Counted from the first letter of the stretch, positions 52,254 through 61,278 are shown. The stretch: DNA of 64,000 nt from Planktosalinus sp963977065 (GCA_963977065.1 CAXBNF010000003.1:62001-126000); one strand, 5' to 3'. Program-made: numbers and translations. The notes: generated by a model from the letters alone, not told the origin.

Positions 52254-52863
52254 TGTAATTCAAATAAATGTTCCTCACATAGACTATTGAGCCAAAAATA
52301 TGACCGGCTAGCAAAACAGGGTCTTCCCTAAATATAGCATATATTAAAATCAATAGACTGCCTGATAAACTCAAAATCCAAAATCCTAAGGGAAGTAAAG
52401 ATTCCTTCTTTTTTTCAGAATAAATCCATTGGTAGATAAACCGAAATGTAAATGTGATTTGAGCAATGATTCCCAATAAAAGCAGCCAAAACGGGATGGC
52501 TTCATTTTTTAATAAATTTTCTAAATCATAGGTGTTGTTGTGGTAGGAATAAATCACAATCAGGACTGGGAAAATAAATACAAACCATCTTAAAAATCGA
52601 TGAATTTGTTTCCACTGTCCCTGTAACTGTAAATTTCTAATATAAATAAAATAAGTCAGTGTTTGCCCAAGCATAATGGCAAAATCATCTCTAAAATAGC
52701 CGTAAACAAATAGTAAAAAGGATGCTAAAAGTGAAAGTTGCCAAAACAGTGTGGGAGTAATTACTTTTTTGTTTTTCTCAGAAAGTACCCACTGTACAAG
52801 TGTTCTGGCAGAAAATAGAATTTGTGCTAAAAAACCCAAACTGTATATCCACCAATGACTCAT
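52240..52863 (-). CDS. Doubled LAB_N-domain membrane protein
   Basis: 207 residues. Two copies of a three-helix unit are visible: FLAQILFSARTLVQWVLSEKNKKVITPTLFWQLSLLAS, then IIAQITFTFRFIYQWIYSEKKKESLLPLGFWILSLSGS, about 120 residues apart. Each fits the lipid-A-disaccharide synthase N-terminal (LAB_N) domain, here without LpxB. It lies between a polyprenyl-phosphate sugar synthase and the GT39 enzyme. A role in moving or binding the lipid-linked sugar is a reasonable guess. Confidence 0.85.
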   Translation of the reverse strand: MSHWWIYSLGFLAQILFSARTLVQWVLSEKNKKVITPTLFWQLSLLASFLLFVYGYFRDDFAIMLGQTLTYFIYIRNLQLQGQWKQIHRFLRWFVFIFPVLIVIYSYHNNTYDLENLLKNEAIPFWLLLLGIIAQITFTFRFIYQWIYSEKKKESLLPLGFWILSLSGSLLILIYAIFREDPVLLAGHIFGSIVYVRNIYLNYNEKK

Positions 52864-53573
52864 GATTTTTTATTAATCTTGTAATTAATGTATTTTTTTT
52901 TCATCCACAGATAGGCAAAACAATCCATTAAAGGACCCACAAGCCGGTTCCATAAACCAAACTTAGCTTGTCCGGCTATTCTTGGAAAATGCCTTACGGG
53001 TACTTGTTTTATCTTTCCATTTTGTAAAAGAATCATGGCAGGTAAAAATCGGTGTAAGCCTTTGAACATTGGGATGCGTTTCGCAAAATCTGATTTGATT
53101 ATTTTTAAAGGGCAGCCGGTATCATCCATACCGTCTTTAGTAAAGGCACGACGAATCCCGTTTGCAATTTTGGATGACATGTTTTTGACAAAACTGTCTT
53201 TTCTGTTGGAACGCACACCTGTAACAAGATCATATTGCTCAATCTCTTCAAGTAAAAGGTTAAAGTCTTGTGGACTGGTTTGGAGGTCAGCATCGATATA
53301 ACCCACTAGAGGTGAGGTGACATAATCAAATCCGGCTTTGATAGCCGCGCTTAGGCCACAGTTTTTTTCGAAAGCAATGTAATGAAATTCAGGCCTGCGG
53401 GAACAAATTGCTTCTATGAATTGCTGACTGTTGTCTTTTGAGCCATCATTTACAAATAATACTGAAGTTTTTACTGTGGCAATTTTAAGATAATCACTCA
53501 GTTCTTGTTCAAGCCGCAACATATTATCTTCTTCATTGTATATGGGAACAATAATTGTTAAAGCTACATTCAT
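52860..53573 (-). CDS. Dolichyl-phosphate-mannose-synthase-like GT2 (ArnC/GtrB-like)
   Basis: 237 residues. LTIIVPIYNEEDN, VLFVNDGSKDNS and IDADLQTSPQDF (93-104) are the GT2/DPMS motifs. GVRSNRKDSFVKNMSSKIANGIRRAFT and DTGCPLKIIKSDFA are the lipid-phosphate acceptor segments of this subgroup. The protein ends without the two C-terminal helices found in ArnC and GtrB. It would make undecaprenyl-phosphate-sugar for the GT39 enzyme two genes on. It overlaps the LAB_N gene by 4 bases. Confidence 0.88.
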   Translation of the reverse strand: MNVALTIIVPIYNEEDNMLRLEQELSDYLKIATVKTSVLFVNDGSKDNSQQFIEAICSRRPEFHYIAFEKNCGLSAAIKAGFDYVTSPLVGYIDADLQTSPQDFNLLLEEIEQYDLVTGVRSNRKDSFVKNMSSKIANGIRRAFTKDGMDDTGCPLKIIKSDFAKRIPMFKGLHRFLPAMILLQNGKIKQVPVRHFPRIAGQAKFGLWNRLVGPLMDCFAYLWMKKKYINYKINKKS

Positions 53574-53634
53574 GCTGTTTTATTTCTGATAACAAAAGTA
53601 TTTCTTTTTTTAAAACAACAATTTTTTTTAAGTG

Positions 53635-53667
53635 CAAATCTAAAATCTTCTTACCTTGTTGCCTCAA
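53635..53667 (-). promoter_or_regulatory. Promoter of the DPMS-LAB_N-GT39 operon
   Basis: On the minus strand TTTG (53667-53664) and TAGATTTG (53642-53635) are both exact consensus elements, separated by 21 bases. The operon start codon is 62 bases downstream. This is the best-matched promoter pair in the window. Confidence 0.62.
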
Positions 53668-53679
53668 AAAAAGAATACA

Positions 53680-54633
53680 ATGAAAATCCTCATTACCGGT
53701 GCTGCCGGTTTTATTGGTTCCCATACAGCAGAACGACTTCAGAAATATGGACACGAAGTAATTGGTTTAGATAATTTTTCACCGTATTACAGTGTTGATT
53801 TAAAAAAAATCAACGTTGACGAACTTAATAATAACAATATTCAATTTTTGGAGTGTGATTTAAGAGAGGCCATTTCTTTTAAATTATTGCCAAAGGATTT
53901 TGATGTGGTGATTCATTTTGCTGCACATCCGGGAATTTCTGAAAGTTCTTCTTTTGATGATTATTTTTCAAATAATGTTTTAGGGACAAAAAATTTGCTG
54001 GATTTTGTCGAAAGCTGTGAAAAACCTCCTTACTTTATTAATATTGCCACCTCCTCCATTTATGGTGCTGAAGCAGCATTTGATGAGACAAACACCCCAA
54101 AACCAACTTCGTATTATGGCGTGACAAAACTAGCTGCTGAACAACTGGTGATGGCAAAGGTGCGGCTGAATGTATTGAAAGGATGTTCTTTGAGGCTTTA
54201 TTCGGTTTATGGACCAAGAGAACGACCTGACAAGCTTTACACAAAACTCATTGCCTGCGGATTAAAAGGAGAAGCTTTTCCTTTGTTTCAGGGAAGCTTA
54301 GAGCATTTAAGAAGTTTTACTTATGTGCAGGATATTGTTGATGGAATTGTAAGTGTATTAGGTCTTATGGATATTTGTAATGGGGAAATAATAAACCTGG
54401 GAACTGAAAAAGAAAATACAACTCAAGCAGGAATTCAAATTGTGGAAGCTATTTTGGGCAAAAATATTCAAATAAATTACTTACCGAGTAAAAGAACAGG
54501 AGACCAGTTGCGCACACGCGCTGTTATTGACAAAGCAAGAAAGTTGTTAAATTATAATCCAAAAACGAATTTGAAACAAGGCTTAGAGCAACAAGTAGCA
54601 TGGTACAAAGCTACTTTTTTGAAAAAAGTTTAA
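53680..54633 (+). CDS. NAD-dependent sugar-nucleotide epimerase (extended SDR)
   Basis: The ATG at 53680 gives MKILITGAAGFIGSHTAE with the Rossmann GxxGxxG at 7-13. The catalytic Tyr146 and Lys150 are in SYYGVTK, with TSS upstream (124-126). RSFTYVQDIVDGI, NLGTEKENTT and RTGDQLRTRA are family segments of GalE/UDP-glucuronate-epimerase-like enzymes. Length 317. It is divergent from the lipid-sugar operon and could supply its nucleotide sugar. The 3' end overlaps meaB by 23 bases tail to tail. Confidence 0.85.
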   Translation: MKILITGAAGFIGSHTAERLQKYGHEVIGLDNFSPYYSVDLKKINVDELNNNNIQFLECDLREAISFKLLPKDFDVVIHFAAHPGISESSSFDDYFSNNVLGTKNLLDFVESCEKPPYFINIATSSIYGAEAAFDETNTPKPTSYYGVTKLAAEQLVMAKVRLNVLKGCSLRLYSVYGPRERPDKLYTKLIACGLKGEAFPLFQGSLEHLRSFTYVQDIVDGIVSVLGLMDICNGEIINLGTEKENTTQAGIQIVEAILGKNIQINYLPSKRTGDQLRTRAVIDKARKLLNYNPKTNLKQGLEQQVAWYKATFLKKV

Positions 54634-55699
54634 ATAATTTATTTGCGGCTTCAAAGGGAGATGTTTTATGATTTTCCAGAGCTTTAAGTAACTTGGGAAG
54701 TTCTTTTTTTACTAGTGTGTTTGTATAAAAAACTGTTTTTAATTTTTCTTCGATGGTTTGGTGCAACCAAAATTTATTCTGCTCGATGCGCTTGTATTCA
54801 AAAAAACCATTTTCTTTAGTTAATTTTATATACCCTTGAACAAACTCCCAGATTGCTTCTATACCTTCGTTGTTTATAGCGCTACAAGTTGCAGTTTTGG
54901 GAGTCCAATTGCTTTCTTTAGATGGGAACAGGTGTAAAGCCCTCTGAAATTCTACTTTGGCTTGCTGTGCGGCTTTGATATTTTCGCCATCGGCTTTATT
55001 GATGACGATAGCATCAGCCATTTCCATAATACCCCTTTTGATGCCTTGAAGCTCATCACCGGCTCCGGCTAGTTTTAGCAGTAAAAAGAAATCAGTCATA
55101 GAGTGGACAGTAGTTTCACTCTGTCCCACGCCCACGGTCTCTATAAGGATTACATCAAATCCTGCAGCTTCACAAAGTATGATACTCTCACGGGTTTTTC
55201 GCGCCACTCCGCCTAAAGAATTTCCGGAAGCTGAAGGGCGTATAAAAGCATTTTCTTCTTTTACAAGTTCCTCCATTCGGGTTTTGTCACCAAGAATACT
55301 ACCTCCACTCACGGTGCTACTTGGATCTACAGTGAGAACAGCAACTTTTTTGCCTTTAGCAATAAGGAGTTTTCCAAAACTTTCAATAAAAGTACTTTTT
55401 CCCACACCGGGAACTCCGGTAATTCCAATACGAATTGATTTATTTGCAAAGGGAAGGCAGCCTTCAATGATTTTTTGTGCAATTGTCGTGTGTTTGCTAG
55501 AAGTACTTTCAACAAAGGTAATTCCACGGCTTAGTGCAACTTGGTCTCCTTTACGAATTTCTTTAATGAGTATTTCGGCATCAGGTTGTTTAAGACGTTG
55601 TTGTTTGATGTGTTCAGCAGCAGTTGCATCTACAGAAGTTTTGGTAACTCCAGAAGTTTTTTTATTGATTGCAGATTTTGTTTGCTGCTTATTACTCAT
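54611..55699 (-). CDS. meaB: Methylmalonyl-CoA mutase-associated GTPase MeaB
   Basis: G3E GTPase that guards cofactor loading of methylmalonyl-CoA mutase. The P-loop GVPGVGKS is at 95-102. DPSSTVSGGSILGDKTRM, ETVGVGQSE (switch region) and VINKADGEN (NKAD base recognition) are intact. Length 362 includes a poorly conserved, Lys/Thr-rich stretch of about 30 residues at the N-terminus. No mutase gene is in the window. The 3' end overlaps the epimerase gene. Confidence 0.92.
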   Translation of the reverse strand: MSNKQQTKSAINKKTSGVTKTSVDATAAEHIKQQRLKQPDAEILIKEIRKGDQVALSRGITFVESTSSKHTTIAQKIIEGCLPFANKSIRIGITGVPGVGKSTFIESFGKLLIAKGKKVAVLTVDPSSTVSGGSILGDKTRMEELVKEENAFIRPSASGNSLGGVARKTRESIILCEAAGFDVILIETVGVGQSETTVHSMTDFFLLLKLAGAGDELQGIKRGIMEMADAIVINKADGENIKAAQQAKVEFQRALHLFPSKESNWTPKTATCSAINNEGIEAIWEFVQGYIKLTKENGFFEYKRIEQNKFWLHQTIEEKLKTVFYTNTLVKKELPKLLKALENHKTSPFEAANKLFKLFSKK

Positions 55700-55714
55700 T
55701 AGATTCCTTTAAGA

Positions 55715-55722
55715 CAAATTTA
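55715..55722 (-). promoter_or_regulatory. -7 element of meaB
   Basis: On the minus strand TAAATTTG matches TAnnTTTG exactly and ends 16 bases before the meaB ATG. No -33 partner is evident. Confidence 0.35.
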
Positions 55723-55762
55723 ATAATATGAATTTGATAACCATCGTTTTCTCTTGTATATT

Positions 55763-55770
55763 TAAATTTG
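55763..55770 (+). promoter_or_regulatory. -7 element of the ohr-like gene
   Basis: TAAATTTG on the plus strand matches TAnnTTTG and lies 25 bases before the ATG. The -33 position is not conserved. Confidence 0.4.
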
Positions 55771-55795
55771 AAAATAATCTAATAAAATTAAAAAC

Positions 55796-56221
55796 ATGAA
55801 AACTTTGTACAAAACAGCGGTAACAGCATCAGGGGCCAGGGCCGGAAAAATCAAATCTGAAGATGGTAAAATAGACATGCAACTTTCTGTCCCCAAATCT
55901 ATGGGTGGAGATGGAGGTGACGGCACCAACCCAGAGCAACTATTTGGGGGAGCTTATTCAGCTTGTTTTGGTAGTGCTTTGCTGGCTGTTGCTAAAGATC
56001 ATAAACTATCATTAGGAAACTTTACTGTTACTGCAAACATTAGCTTGACAAAATCTGAAGAAGGAGATTTAAACCTAAAAGCGGTTATGGATTGTTATCT
56101 ACCGGGTCATGATATTGAAACCGGCGAAAAGCTTGTGAATGAAGCACACAAAATTTGCCCATTTTCCAGAGCCACAAGAGATAATATTGATGTGACGTTA
56201 AATTTGCTTTTGGATGAATAA
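55796..56221 (+). CDS. Organic hydroperoxide resistance protein (Ohr/OsmC family)
   Basis: 141 residues. The reactive Cys57 in YSACFGSAL and the resolving Cys121 in HKICPFSRAT are the thiol pair that reduces organic peroxides, and the N-terminal TLYKTAVTASGARAGKIKSEDG is Ohr-type. GGDGGDGTNPEQLFGGAYSACF is the classic Ohr signature. It probably works with lipoamide or another dithiol. No OhrR regulator is adjacent. Confidence 0.93.
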   Translation: MKTLYKTAVTASGARAGKIKSEDGKIDMQLSVPKSMGGDGGDGTNPEQLFGGAYSACFGSALLAVAKDHKLSLGNFTVTANISLTKSEEGDLNLKAVMDCYLPGHDIETGEKLVNEAHKICPFSRATRDNIDVTLNLLLDE

Positions 56222-56290
56222 TGATAGAAAATATTTTTTTATTTAGGGTTTTTGGCATGTGTTTTGTTATATAAATAACAGAACGTACTA

Positions 56291-56365
56291 ATGAAACATA
56301 AAGTAAACTTTCTAAGAACCGGAAAGTCCCTAAAAAGAAACATTTTACAAATAAATTTAATATAA
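56291..56365 (+). CDS. Possible 24-aa small basic ORF upstream of a strong terminator
   Basis: ATG 56291 opens a 24-codon frame beginning MKHKVNFLRTGKSLKRN and ending at TAA 56363-56365, inside the 5' arm of the terminator. I recognise no homologue. The frame is Lys/Arg-rich. It could be a small protein, part of a small RNA, or chance. Confidence 0.2.
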   Translation: MKHKVNFLRTGKSLKRNILQINLI

Positions 56366-56399
56366 AAAAGACCTGTTTTAGCTAAAACAGGTCTTTTTT
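56364..56399. terminator. Strong bidirectional terminator between ohr-like and SOD genes
   Basis: A perfect 18-bp inverted repeat is centred at 56381/56382, with AAAAAAGACCTG on the left and CAGGTCTTTTTT on the right. Both strands end in U runs, as expected between convergent genes. Confidence 0.92.
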
Positions 56400-56419
56400 A
56401 ATTATTGTGGAAAGCATTC

Positions 56420-57001
56420 TTATTTTATAATTCCACCACAACTAATGCGTCCACCTGCATCACCGGTGGGTTGTGTTACAAAATCATCCACACCTTCGTG
56501 AACAATGACAGACTTTCCAAGGATGTTCTTGGTTTCATCATCGCAGCCAATACACCATTGGTCTGTTTCAAAATGAATCATTCCATTTCCGTTTTCATCA
56601 GCTTCAAAGTTGCCTATATCTCCTTTGTGATACCCCTCTGCATCCCCCCATTTTCCATGGCGTTCAAAAGTTGGGTTCCAATGCCCCCCAGTTGAAGTGC
56701 CATCAGGAGCAGAACAATCGGCTTTCTCGTGTAAATGAATGGCATGCATTCCGGGAGTTAAGCCTTCAAATTCACCGTGCATTGATACAATCCCTTCTTT
56801 TTCACTAAATGTAACTTTTCCCTTAGTGTTTGAATTACTTCTGGGTTCCATCATTATAATGAGTTCTTTTACTTCAACATTTTCTTCAACGGTTTCTTTA
56901 ACGATTTCTTCTTGAGTCTCATTAGTATCATTCTTATTGTTTTTGCAACTAATAAAAGCAACAAAAAGAAACATATAAATGGCTAAAAATTTAATATTCA
57001 T
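56420..57001 (-). CDS. Cu/Zn superoxide dismutase lipoprotein
   Basis: 193 residues. Lipobox VAFISC (Cys19) is followed by an acidic linker and the SodC domain from about 60. Copper and zinc ligands are in HAIHLHEKADC, STGGHWNP, HGKWGDAEGYHKGDIGNF and VIVHEGVDD. GDAGGRISCGGI carries the active-site Arg and the second disulfide Cys. It detoxifies superoxide in the periplasm or outer membrane and lies opposite the hydroperoxide-resistance gene. Confidence 0.93.
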   Translation of the reverse strand: MNIKFLAIYMFLFVAFISCKNNKNDTNETQEEIVKETVEENVEVKELIIMMEPRSNSNTKGKVTFSEKEGIVSMHGEFEGLTPGMHAIHLHEKADCSAPDGTSTGGHWNPTFERHGKWGDAEGYHKGDIGNFEADENGNGMIHFETDQWCIGCDDETKNILGKSVIVHEGVDDFVTQPTGDAGGRISCGGIIK

Positions 57002-57096
57002 ACTAGTTTGATTTAATTTTTAATTTTTTCTACAAGTTACAAGTTGTAGCAGAACTAAACAAAATTTTAATAAACATTTTTAAAATTATTTATAGA

Positions 57097-58992
57097 CTAA
57101 TAGATTTCAGTTTCACCTTTTAAATGTGTATTTAAAAACTCAAGAATATTTTCATTGGCTTTAATTTGATTTTCTTTTTTTACAAAGCCATGACCTTCAT
57201 CCTCAAACAAAACATATTCAACGGGAACTCCATTTTTCCGTACGTTTTCAACTATTTCATCAGATTCTATTTGTAAAACCCTGGGATCTGTAGCCCCTTG
57301 AAGTACTAAAAGTGGCTTTGTTACATTTTCGGTATGAAATAAGGGCGAAATTCGATGCAATCGAATGCTATCTTCTGTGTTAGGGTCACCCATTTCAAGA
57401 TATAATGCATCTTTAAAAGATTCCCACCAGGGCGGAATGCTTTTTAATGTTCGCAACCAGTTTGTAACACCATAAATATTTACACCCACATCAAACTCTT
57501 CAGGCGCAAAAGTAAGGGCAGCCATAGTCATATAACCACCATAGGAACCCCCAATTATCCCAATTCTTTCTCCGTCTATATCAGGTTGTTGAGCCAGCCA
57601 ATTTTTGCCTTCAATGCAATCTTGTAAATCTCCTTCGCCATGGTTTTGATCATCTAGTTGAAAAAATGTTTTTCCATAACCACTGCTGCCACGATTATTT
57701 ACTGCAAGCACTGCATAACCGTGATTTACCAAGTACTGAATAAGGGAACTAAACCCTTGTCTTGATTGGCCCCCGGGACCGCCATGAACCCAAACCAATG
57801 CCGGTACGGGATTGTCTGCAGAGGCGTTGTGTGGTTTGTAATAAACAGATGGTATTTCAAGACCGTCAAACGATGGGTACCTAATAATTTCAGCAGCAAC
57901 AAGGTCTTCAGGATTGATTTCATCATTTAAAGCATCAGTTAATTTTACGTGCTCCTTATTTTCAAGATTGTAAGCATACAAATTTGTGGGTGTATGTGAT
58001 CCGCCTACATTTAGCAATGCCATGGTTTCATCTTGTGAAAACCGTATTCCGGTGATAAATTCATTGTCAAAATTTGGTAAGTCAAGGTTTTTGCCTGTTG
58101 CTGTTTCAGTAATTTCTAATGTGTTGGCAGCATCTTCATTGATGAAAACCGTGCGGTATTTTCCGTTATGACTAAATCCAACTCCCCTGATATCCCACTC
58201 TTTTTCGAGTACTTTTTCTGAGGTTTTGTTTGTGATATCATATCGCATTGCCACAGCAAATTCGCCATCGGCATCAGTTGTATAATAAAGATAAGTATCG
58301 TCAACAGAAAAATCCTGAGCAGAGTTTCCGCTTTGGTTTTCGTTTATTTTAGTAAAACTCTGTTCAGCGATATCATATACATACAAATCAGAATCGTTTG
58401 TATTCAATGCTTTTGAAAAAGCAATGTATTTTCCGGTATTTGAAATTCCACCAAAATCATAAGCATCTTTGTTGTCAAAAATTAGAGATGAACTGAAGGT
58501 TTGCAAATCCATTTCATACACGTCTGTGAAACGTGGGTCTCTTTCATTACTTCCATAATAAAGTTTGTTGCCATCTTTTGACCAGCCATAAAATAAAGCA
58601 CGCGCATTTTCTGCAGGTGTTAAGCGAGTGATTTCACCATCATCCATCATAAATATTTTGTAGATCTCATCGCCGTTTCCATCCATTCTAAAAAGAATTC
58701 TGTCATCGTTTGGAAAATAAGAAATAGAGTACACAGAGGAAGAGTCTGAAGCCGTAACAGGAGTCATTTCACCACCTGATGCAGGAAGTGTGTAGATATT
58801 ATAAATTCCTGATCGATTACTGCTAACGAGTACTGTGGAGTTGTCTTTTGAAAAACCGCTTCCAAAAACGGCTTCATTGTCCATAAACTGAGCAATGGTG
58901 TATTGAGCGATTTCTTTTTCTAGTTGTGTTTCTTTTTCCGCGCAGGAAATAAGCAGAAACAGCAATGCTGCAACTAAACTGATTTGTTTCAT
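57097..58992 (-). CDS. S9 family peptidase lipoprotein
   Basis: 631 residues. The lipobox is LLISC (Cys17). A propeller-like region (about 40-365) precedes the hydrolase domain with WVHGGPGG, the nucleophile Ser483 in GGSYGGYM, Asp569 in GATDPRV and His601 in DEGHGF. It ends soon after the His, as usual, unlike the extended S9 enzyme at 33876. It probably degrades oligopeptides at the envelope. Confidence 0.9.
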   Translation of the reverse strand: MKQISLVAALLFLLISCAEKETQLEKEIAQYTIAQFMDNEAVFGSGFSKDNSTVLVSSNRSGIYNIYTLPASGGEMTPVTASDSSSVYSISYFPNDDRILFRMDGNGDEIYKIFMMDDGEITRLTPAENARALFYGWSKDGNKLYYGSNERDPRFTDVYEMDLQTFSSSLIFDNKDAYDFGGISNTGKYIAFSKALNTNDSDLYVYDIAEQSFTKINENQSGNSAQDFSVDDTYLYYTTDADGEFAVAMRYDITNKTSEKVLEKEWDIRGVGFSHNGKYRTVFINEDAANTLEITETATGKNLDLPNFDNEFITGIRFSQDETMALLNVGGSHTPTNLYAYNLENKEHVKLTDALNDEINPEDLVAAEIIRYPSFDGLEIPSVYYKPHNASADNPVPALVWVHGGPGGQSRQGFSSLIQYLVNHGYAVLAVNNRGSSGYGKTFFQLDDQNHGEGDLQDCIEGKNWLAQQPDIDGERIGIIGGSYGGYMTMAALTFAPEEFDVGVNIYGVTNWLRTLKSIPPWWESFKDALYLEMGDPNTEDSIRLHRISPLFHTENVTKPLLVLQGATDPRVLQIESDEIVENVRKNGVPVEYVLFEDEGHGFVKKENQIKANENILEFLNTHLKGETEIY

Positions 58993-59075
58993 TGATTGAT
59001 AAGTTTTGGTTATTAATTGCTCTAAGGTAGTAAAAATACTGATAACAAGCGGATTGTGTTTTAAGAAAAAGAAGT

Positions 59076-59648
59076 TTAATTCTTCTTTAGTTTCTTAATT
59101 CTTCTTGGATTCCACCAAAGATAAAAACCGGTAACAGAGAGAAACATAAGTGCCAAACATGTAATGGTAACATAGGTTTTCTTAACCTCTTCATTGTTTG
59201 TTTTGAATAAAAAATCAAGGATGGAGCCATCGTGAATTTGCTCAATGATGTCTGATGTTCTGGTTTTCACCGAAAGGATTTCACCAGATTTAATCCCCAC
59301 CTGAACTTCGCTATAATGGTGCTCAAAACGCACTTTTGCAACACCTTGACGTGGTCTGATATCAAGTCTGTTTACTTCAGGATCAAGATCTGTATTTTCT
59401 AGAATATAAGTAGTGGCGATTTTTTCAATTTCATCTAAAGAAAGTGATGGTAAATTGACTGTATCCTTTTGAGTTGGAGGTATAAATTTAAATTCTTTTT
59501 TCCAGGCTAAAAGTAAACCTGTAGCGGCAATGATAAACATAAATACAAAAGTTGCGATCGCAATGTATTTATGAATTTTTCGGAACCAGCGTGTGGATTT
59601 TGCAATTTTTTTAGTGGAATTTTCCAAGAATTTTTTTTTGAAAATCAA
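59076..59648 (-). CDS. PepSY-associated transmembrane protein
   Basis: 190 residues with a basic N-terminus, TRWFRKIHKYIAIATFVFMFIIAATGLLLAWKKEF as helix 1, a periplasmic PepSY-like region (LSLDEIEKIATTYI, VRFEHHYSEVQVGIKSGEI) and a C-terminal helix ending GFYLWWNPRRIKKLKKN. Only non-ATG starts are available; TTG at 59648 or TTG at 59627 both fit. Members are linked to iron-siderophore or redox processes. Its role here is open. Confidence 0.8.
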   Translation of the reverse strand: MIFKKKFLENSTKKIAKSTRWFRKIHKYIAIATFVFMFIIAATGLLLAWKKEFKFIPPTQKDTVNLPSLSLDEIEKIATTYILENTDLDPEVNRLDIRPRQGVAKVRFEHHYSEVQVGIKSGEILSVKTRTSDIIEQIHDGSILDFLFKTNNEEVKKTYVTITCLALMFLSVTGFYLWWNPRRIKKLKKN

Positions 59649-59698
59649 AAATACATAAATCCCGTTGATAACCTAAAAAATAAATGTTAATCATAACC

Positions 59699-59706
59699 TA
59701 TATTTG
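59699..59706 (+). promoter_or_regulatory. -7 element of the FAD-dependent dehydrogenase gene
   Basis: TATATTTG is an exact TAnnTTTG match 17 bases before the ATG. No TTTG is found 19-23 bases upstream. Confidence 0.5.
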
Positions 59707-59723
59707 TAGTGTCAATATAACCC

Positions 59724-61277
59724 ATGCAAAAAGAAATCTCCATACAAGTTTCACCCGAAGTTGCTTCAAACAAAAACGCATTGTATCATTTTGTTTCCAA
59801 AAAAAGTGGCATTTCATTTAATGAAATCAGGCATGTTGAAATCCTAAAACGCAGTATTGATGCCCGTCAAAAAAGTATAAAAATCAACTTGAAAGTACAG
59901 ATTTTTGTCAATGAAGATTTTGAAGAAACACCAATAAAAAAGCCGGAATACAAAGATGTAACCAAAGCAGCATCTATTTTAATAATAGGTGCCGGCCCTG
60001 CAGGATTGTTTGCAGCCCTTCGCTGCATTGAATTGGGAAAAAAACCAATAGTAATAGAAAGAGGTAAAGATGTGAGGGCACGACGCAGAGATTTAAAAAA
60101 ACTAAATATTGAGCACATTGTCAATGAAGATTCCAATTATTGTTTTGGGGAAGGTGGTGCCGGCACCTACTCAGATGGGAAACTCTACACCCGAAGTAAA
60201 AAACGCGGCGATGTTCAGCGCATTTTGGAGTTACTTGTTGCTTTTGGTGCAACACGACAAATTTTGGTAGAAGCCCACCCGCACATTGGCACTAATAAAC
60301 TTCCCGCTATTATTCAGGAAATAACGCAAACCATTATTGATTGTGGAGGTGAAGTTCATTTTGAAAGCAGGGTTGTGGATATTCAAATTAAAAACAATGA
60401 AATTTTAGGTGTAAGACTTCAAAAAGGCGATGCCCTCGAGGCTAAAAAACTAATTCTTGCCACTGGCCATTCTGCAAGGGATATCTTTGAATTATTATAT
60501 CATAAGGGAATCGCCATTGAGGCCAAACCTTTTGCTCTTGGGGTGCGTGTAGAACACCCTCAGGAACTCATTGACAGTATTCAATACAAATGTGATTATC
60601 GTGGCGAATTTCTACCACCGGCACCATACAGCATTGTGAAACAAGTGGATGGAAGAGGAGTTTATTCCTTTTGTATGTGTCCGGGTGGGATTATTGCTCC
60701 CTGTGCGACCTCACCGGGTGAAATAGTTACAAATGGCTGGTCACCGAGTAAAAGGGATCAGGCCACGGCCAATTCAGGTATTGTTGTGGAGGTAGGTCCC
60801 AAAGACTTTAAAAAATTTGGAGACACACCCTTGTCTGCAATGTATTTTCAGCAGCAAGTGGAACAAAAAGCGTGGTTGGAAGGCGGAAAAACCCAAACCG
60901 CACCCGCACAACGACTGGTAGATTTCAGCTCTGGAAAACTGTCAGCAGACTTACCGGTAACTTCCTATAAACCCGGAGTGCAATCGGTTGAATTGGGGAG
61001 TGTATTACCTGATTTTATTTACAATAGATTGCAAAAGGGTTTTGTAGAATTTGGAAAAAGCATGAAAGGCTATTTTACCAATGAAGCCGTGGTACATGCC
61101 ACAGAATCTAGAACTTCTTCACCGGTGCGTATTCCCAGAGATCAAGAAACATTAGAGCATATTCAAATCAAGGGTTTGTATCCTTGTGGCGAAGGTGCCG
61201 GTTATGCCGGGGGAATTGTTTCTGCTGCAATTGATGGGGAGAAGTGTGCGGAGAAAGCTGTATTTTCTTTCGTGTAA
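59724..61277 (+). CDS. FAD-dependent dehydrogenase (COG2509-type)
   Basis: 517 residues. An N-terminal 75-residue domain precedes the FAD-binding Rossmann segment ILIIGAGPAGLFAALR (GxGxxG at 89-94). CFGEGGAGTYSDGKLYTRSK, LATGHSARDIFELL and YPCGEGAGYAGGIVSAAIDGEKCA are the hallmark blocks of this uncharacterised oxidoreductase family. It ends 1 base from a convergent gene. Substrate unknown. Confidence 0.88.
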   Translation: MQKEISIQVSPEVASNKNALYHFVSKKSGISFNEIRHVEILKRSIDARQKSIKINLKVQIFVNEDFEETPIKKPEYKDVTKAASILIIGAGPAGLFAALRCIELGKKPIVIERGKDVRARRRDLKKLNIEHIVNEDSNYCFGEGGAGTYSDGKLYTRSKKRGDVQRILELLVAFGATRQILVEAHPHIGTNKLPAIIQEITQTIIDCGGEVHFESRVVDIQIKNNEILGVRLQKGDALEAKKLILATGHSARDIFELLYHKGIAIEAKPFALGVRVEHPQELIDSIQYKCDYRGEFLPPAPYSIVKQVDGRGVYSFCMCPGGIIAPCATSPGEIVTNGWSPSKRDQATANSGIVVEVGPKDFKKFGDTPLSAMYFQQQVEQKAWLEGGKTQTAPAQRLVDFSSGKLSADLPVTSYKPGVQSVELGSVLPDFIYNRLQKGFVEFGKSMKGYFTNEAVVHATESRTSSPVRIPRDQETLEHIQIKGLYPCGEGAGYAGGIVSAAIDGEKCAEKAVFSFV

Positions 61278-61278
61278 G

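Noticed and set aside
56291..56365. Truncated ribosomal protein L17
   Set aside because: The MKHKVNF start looks superficially similar, but the rest does not match and the frame is too short.
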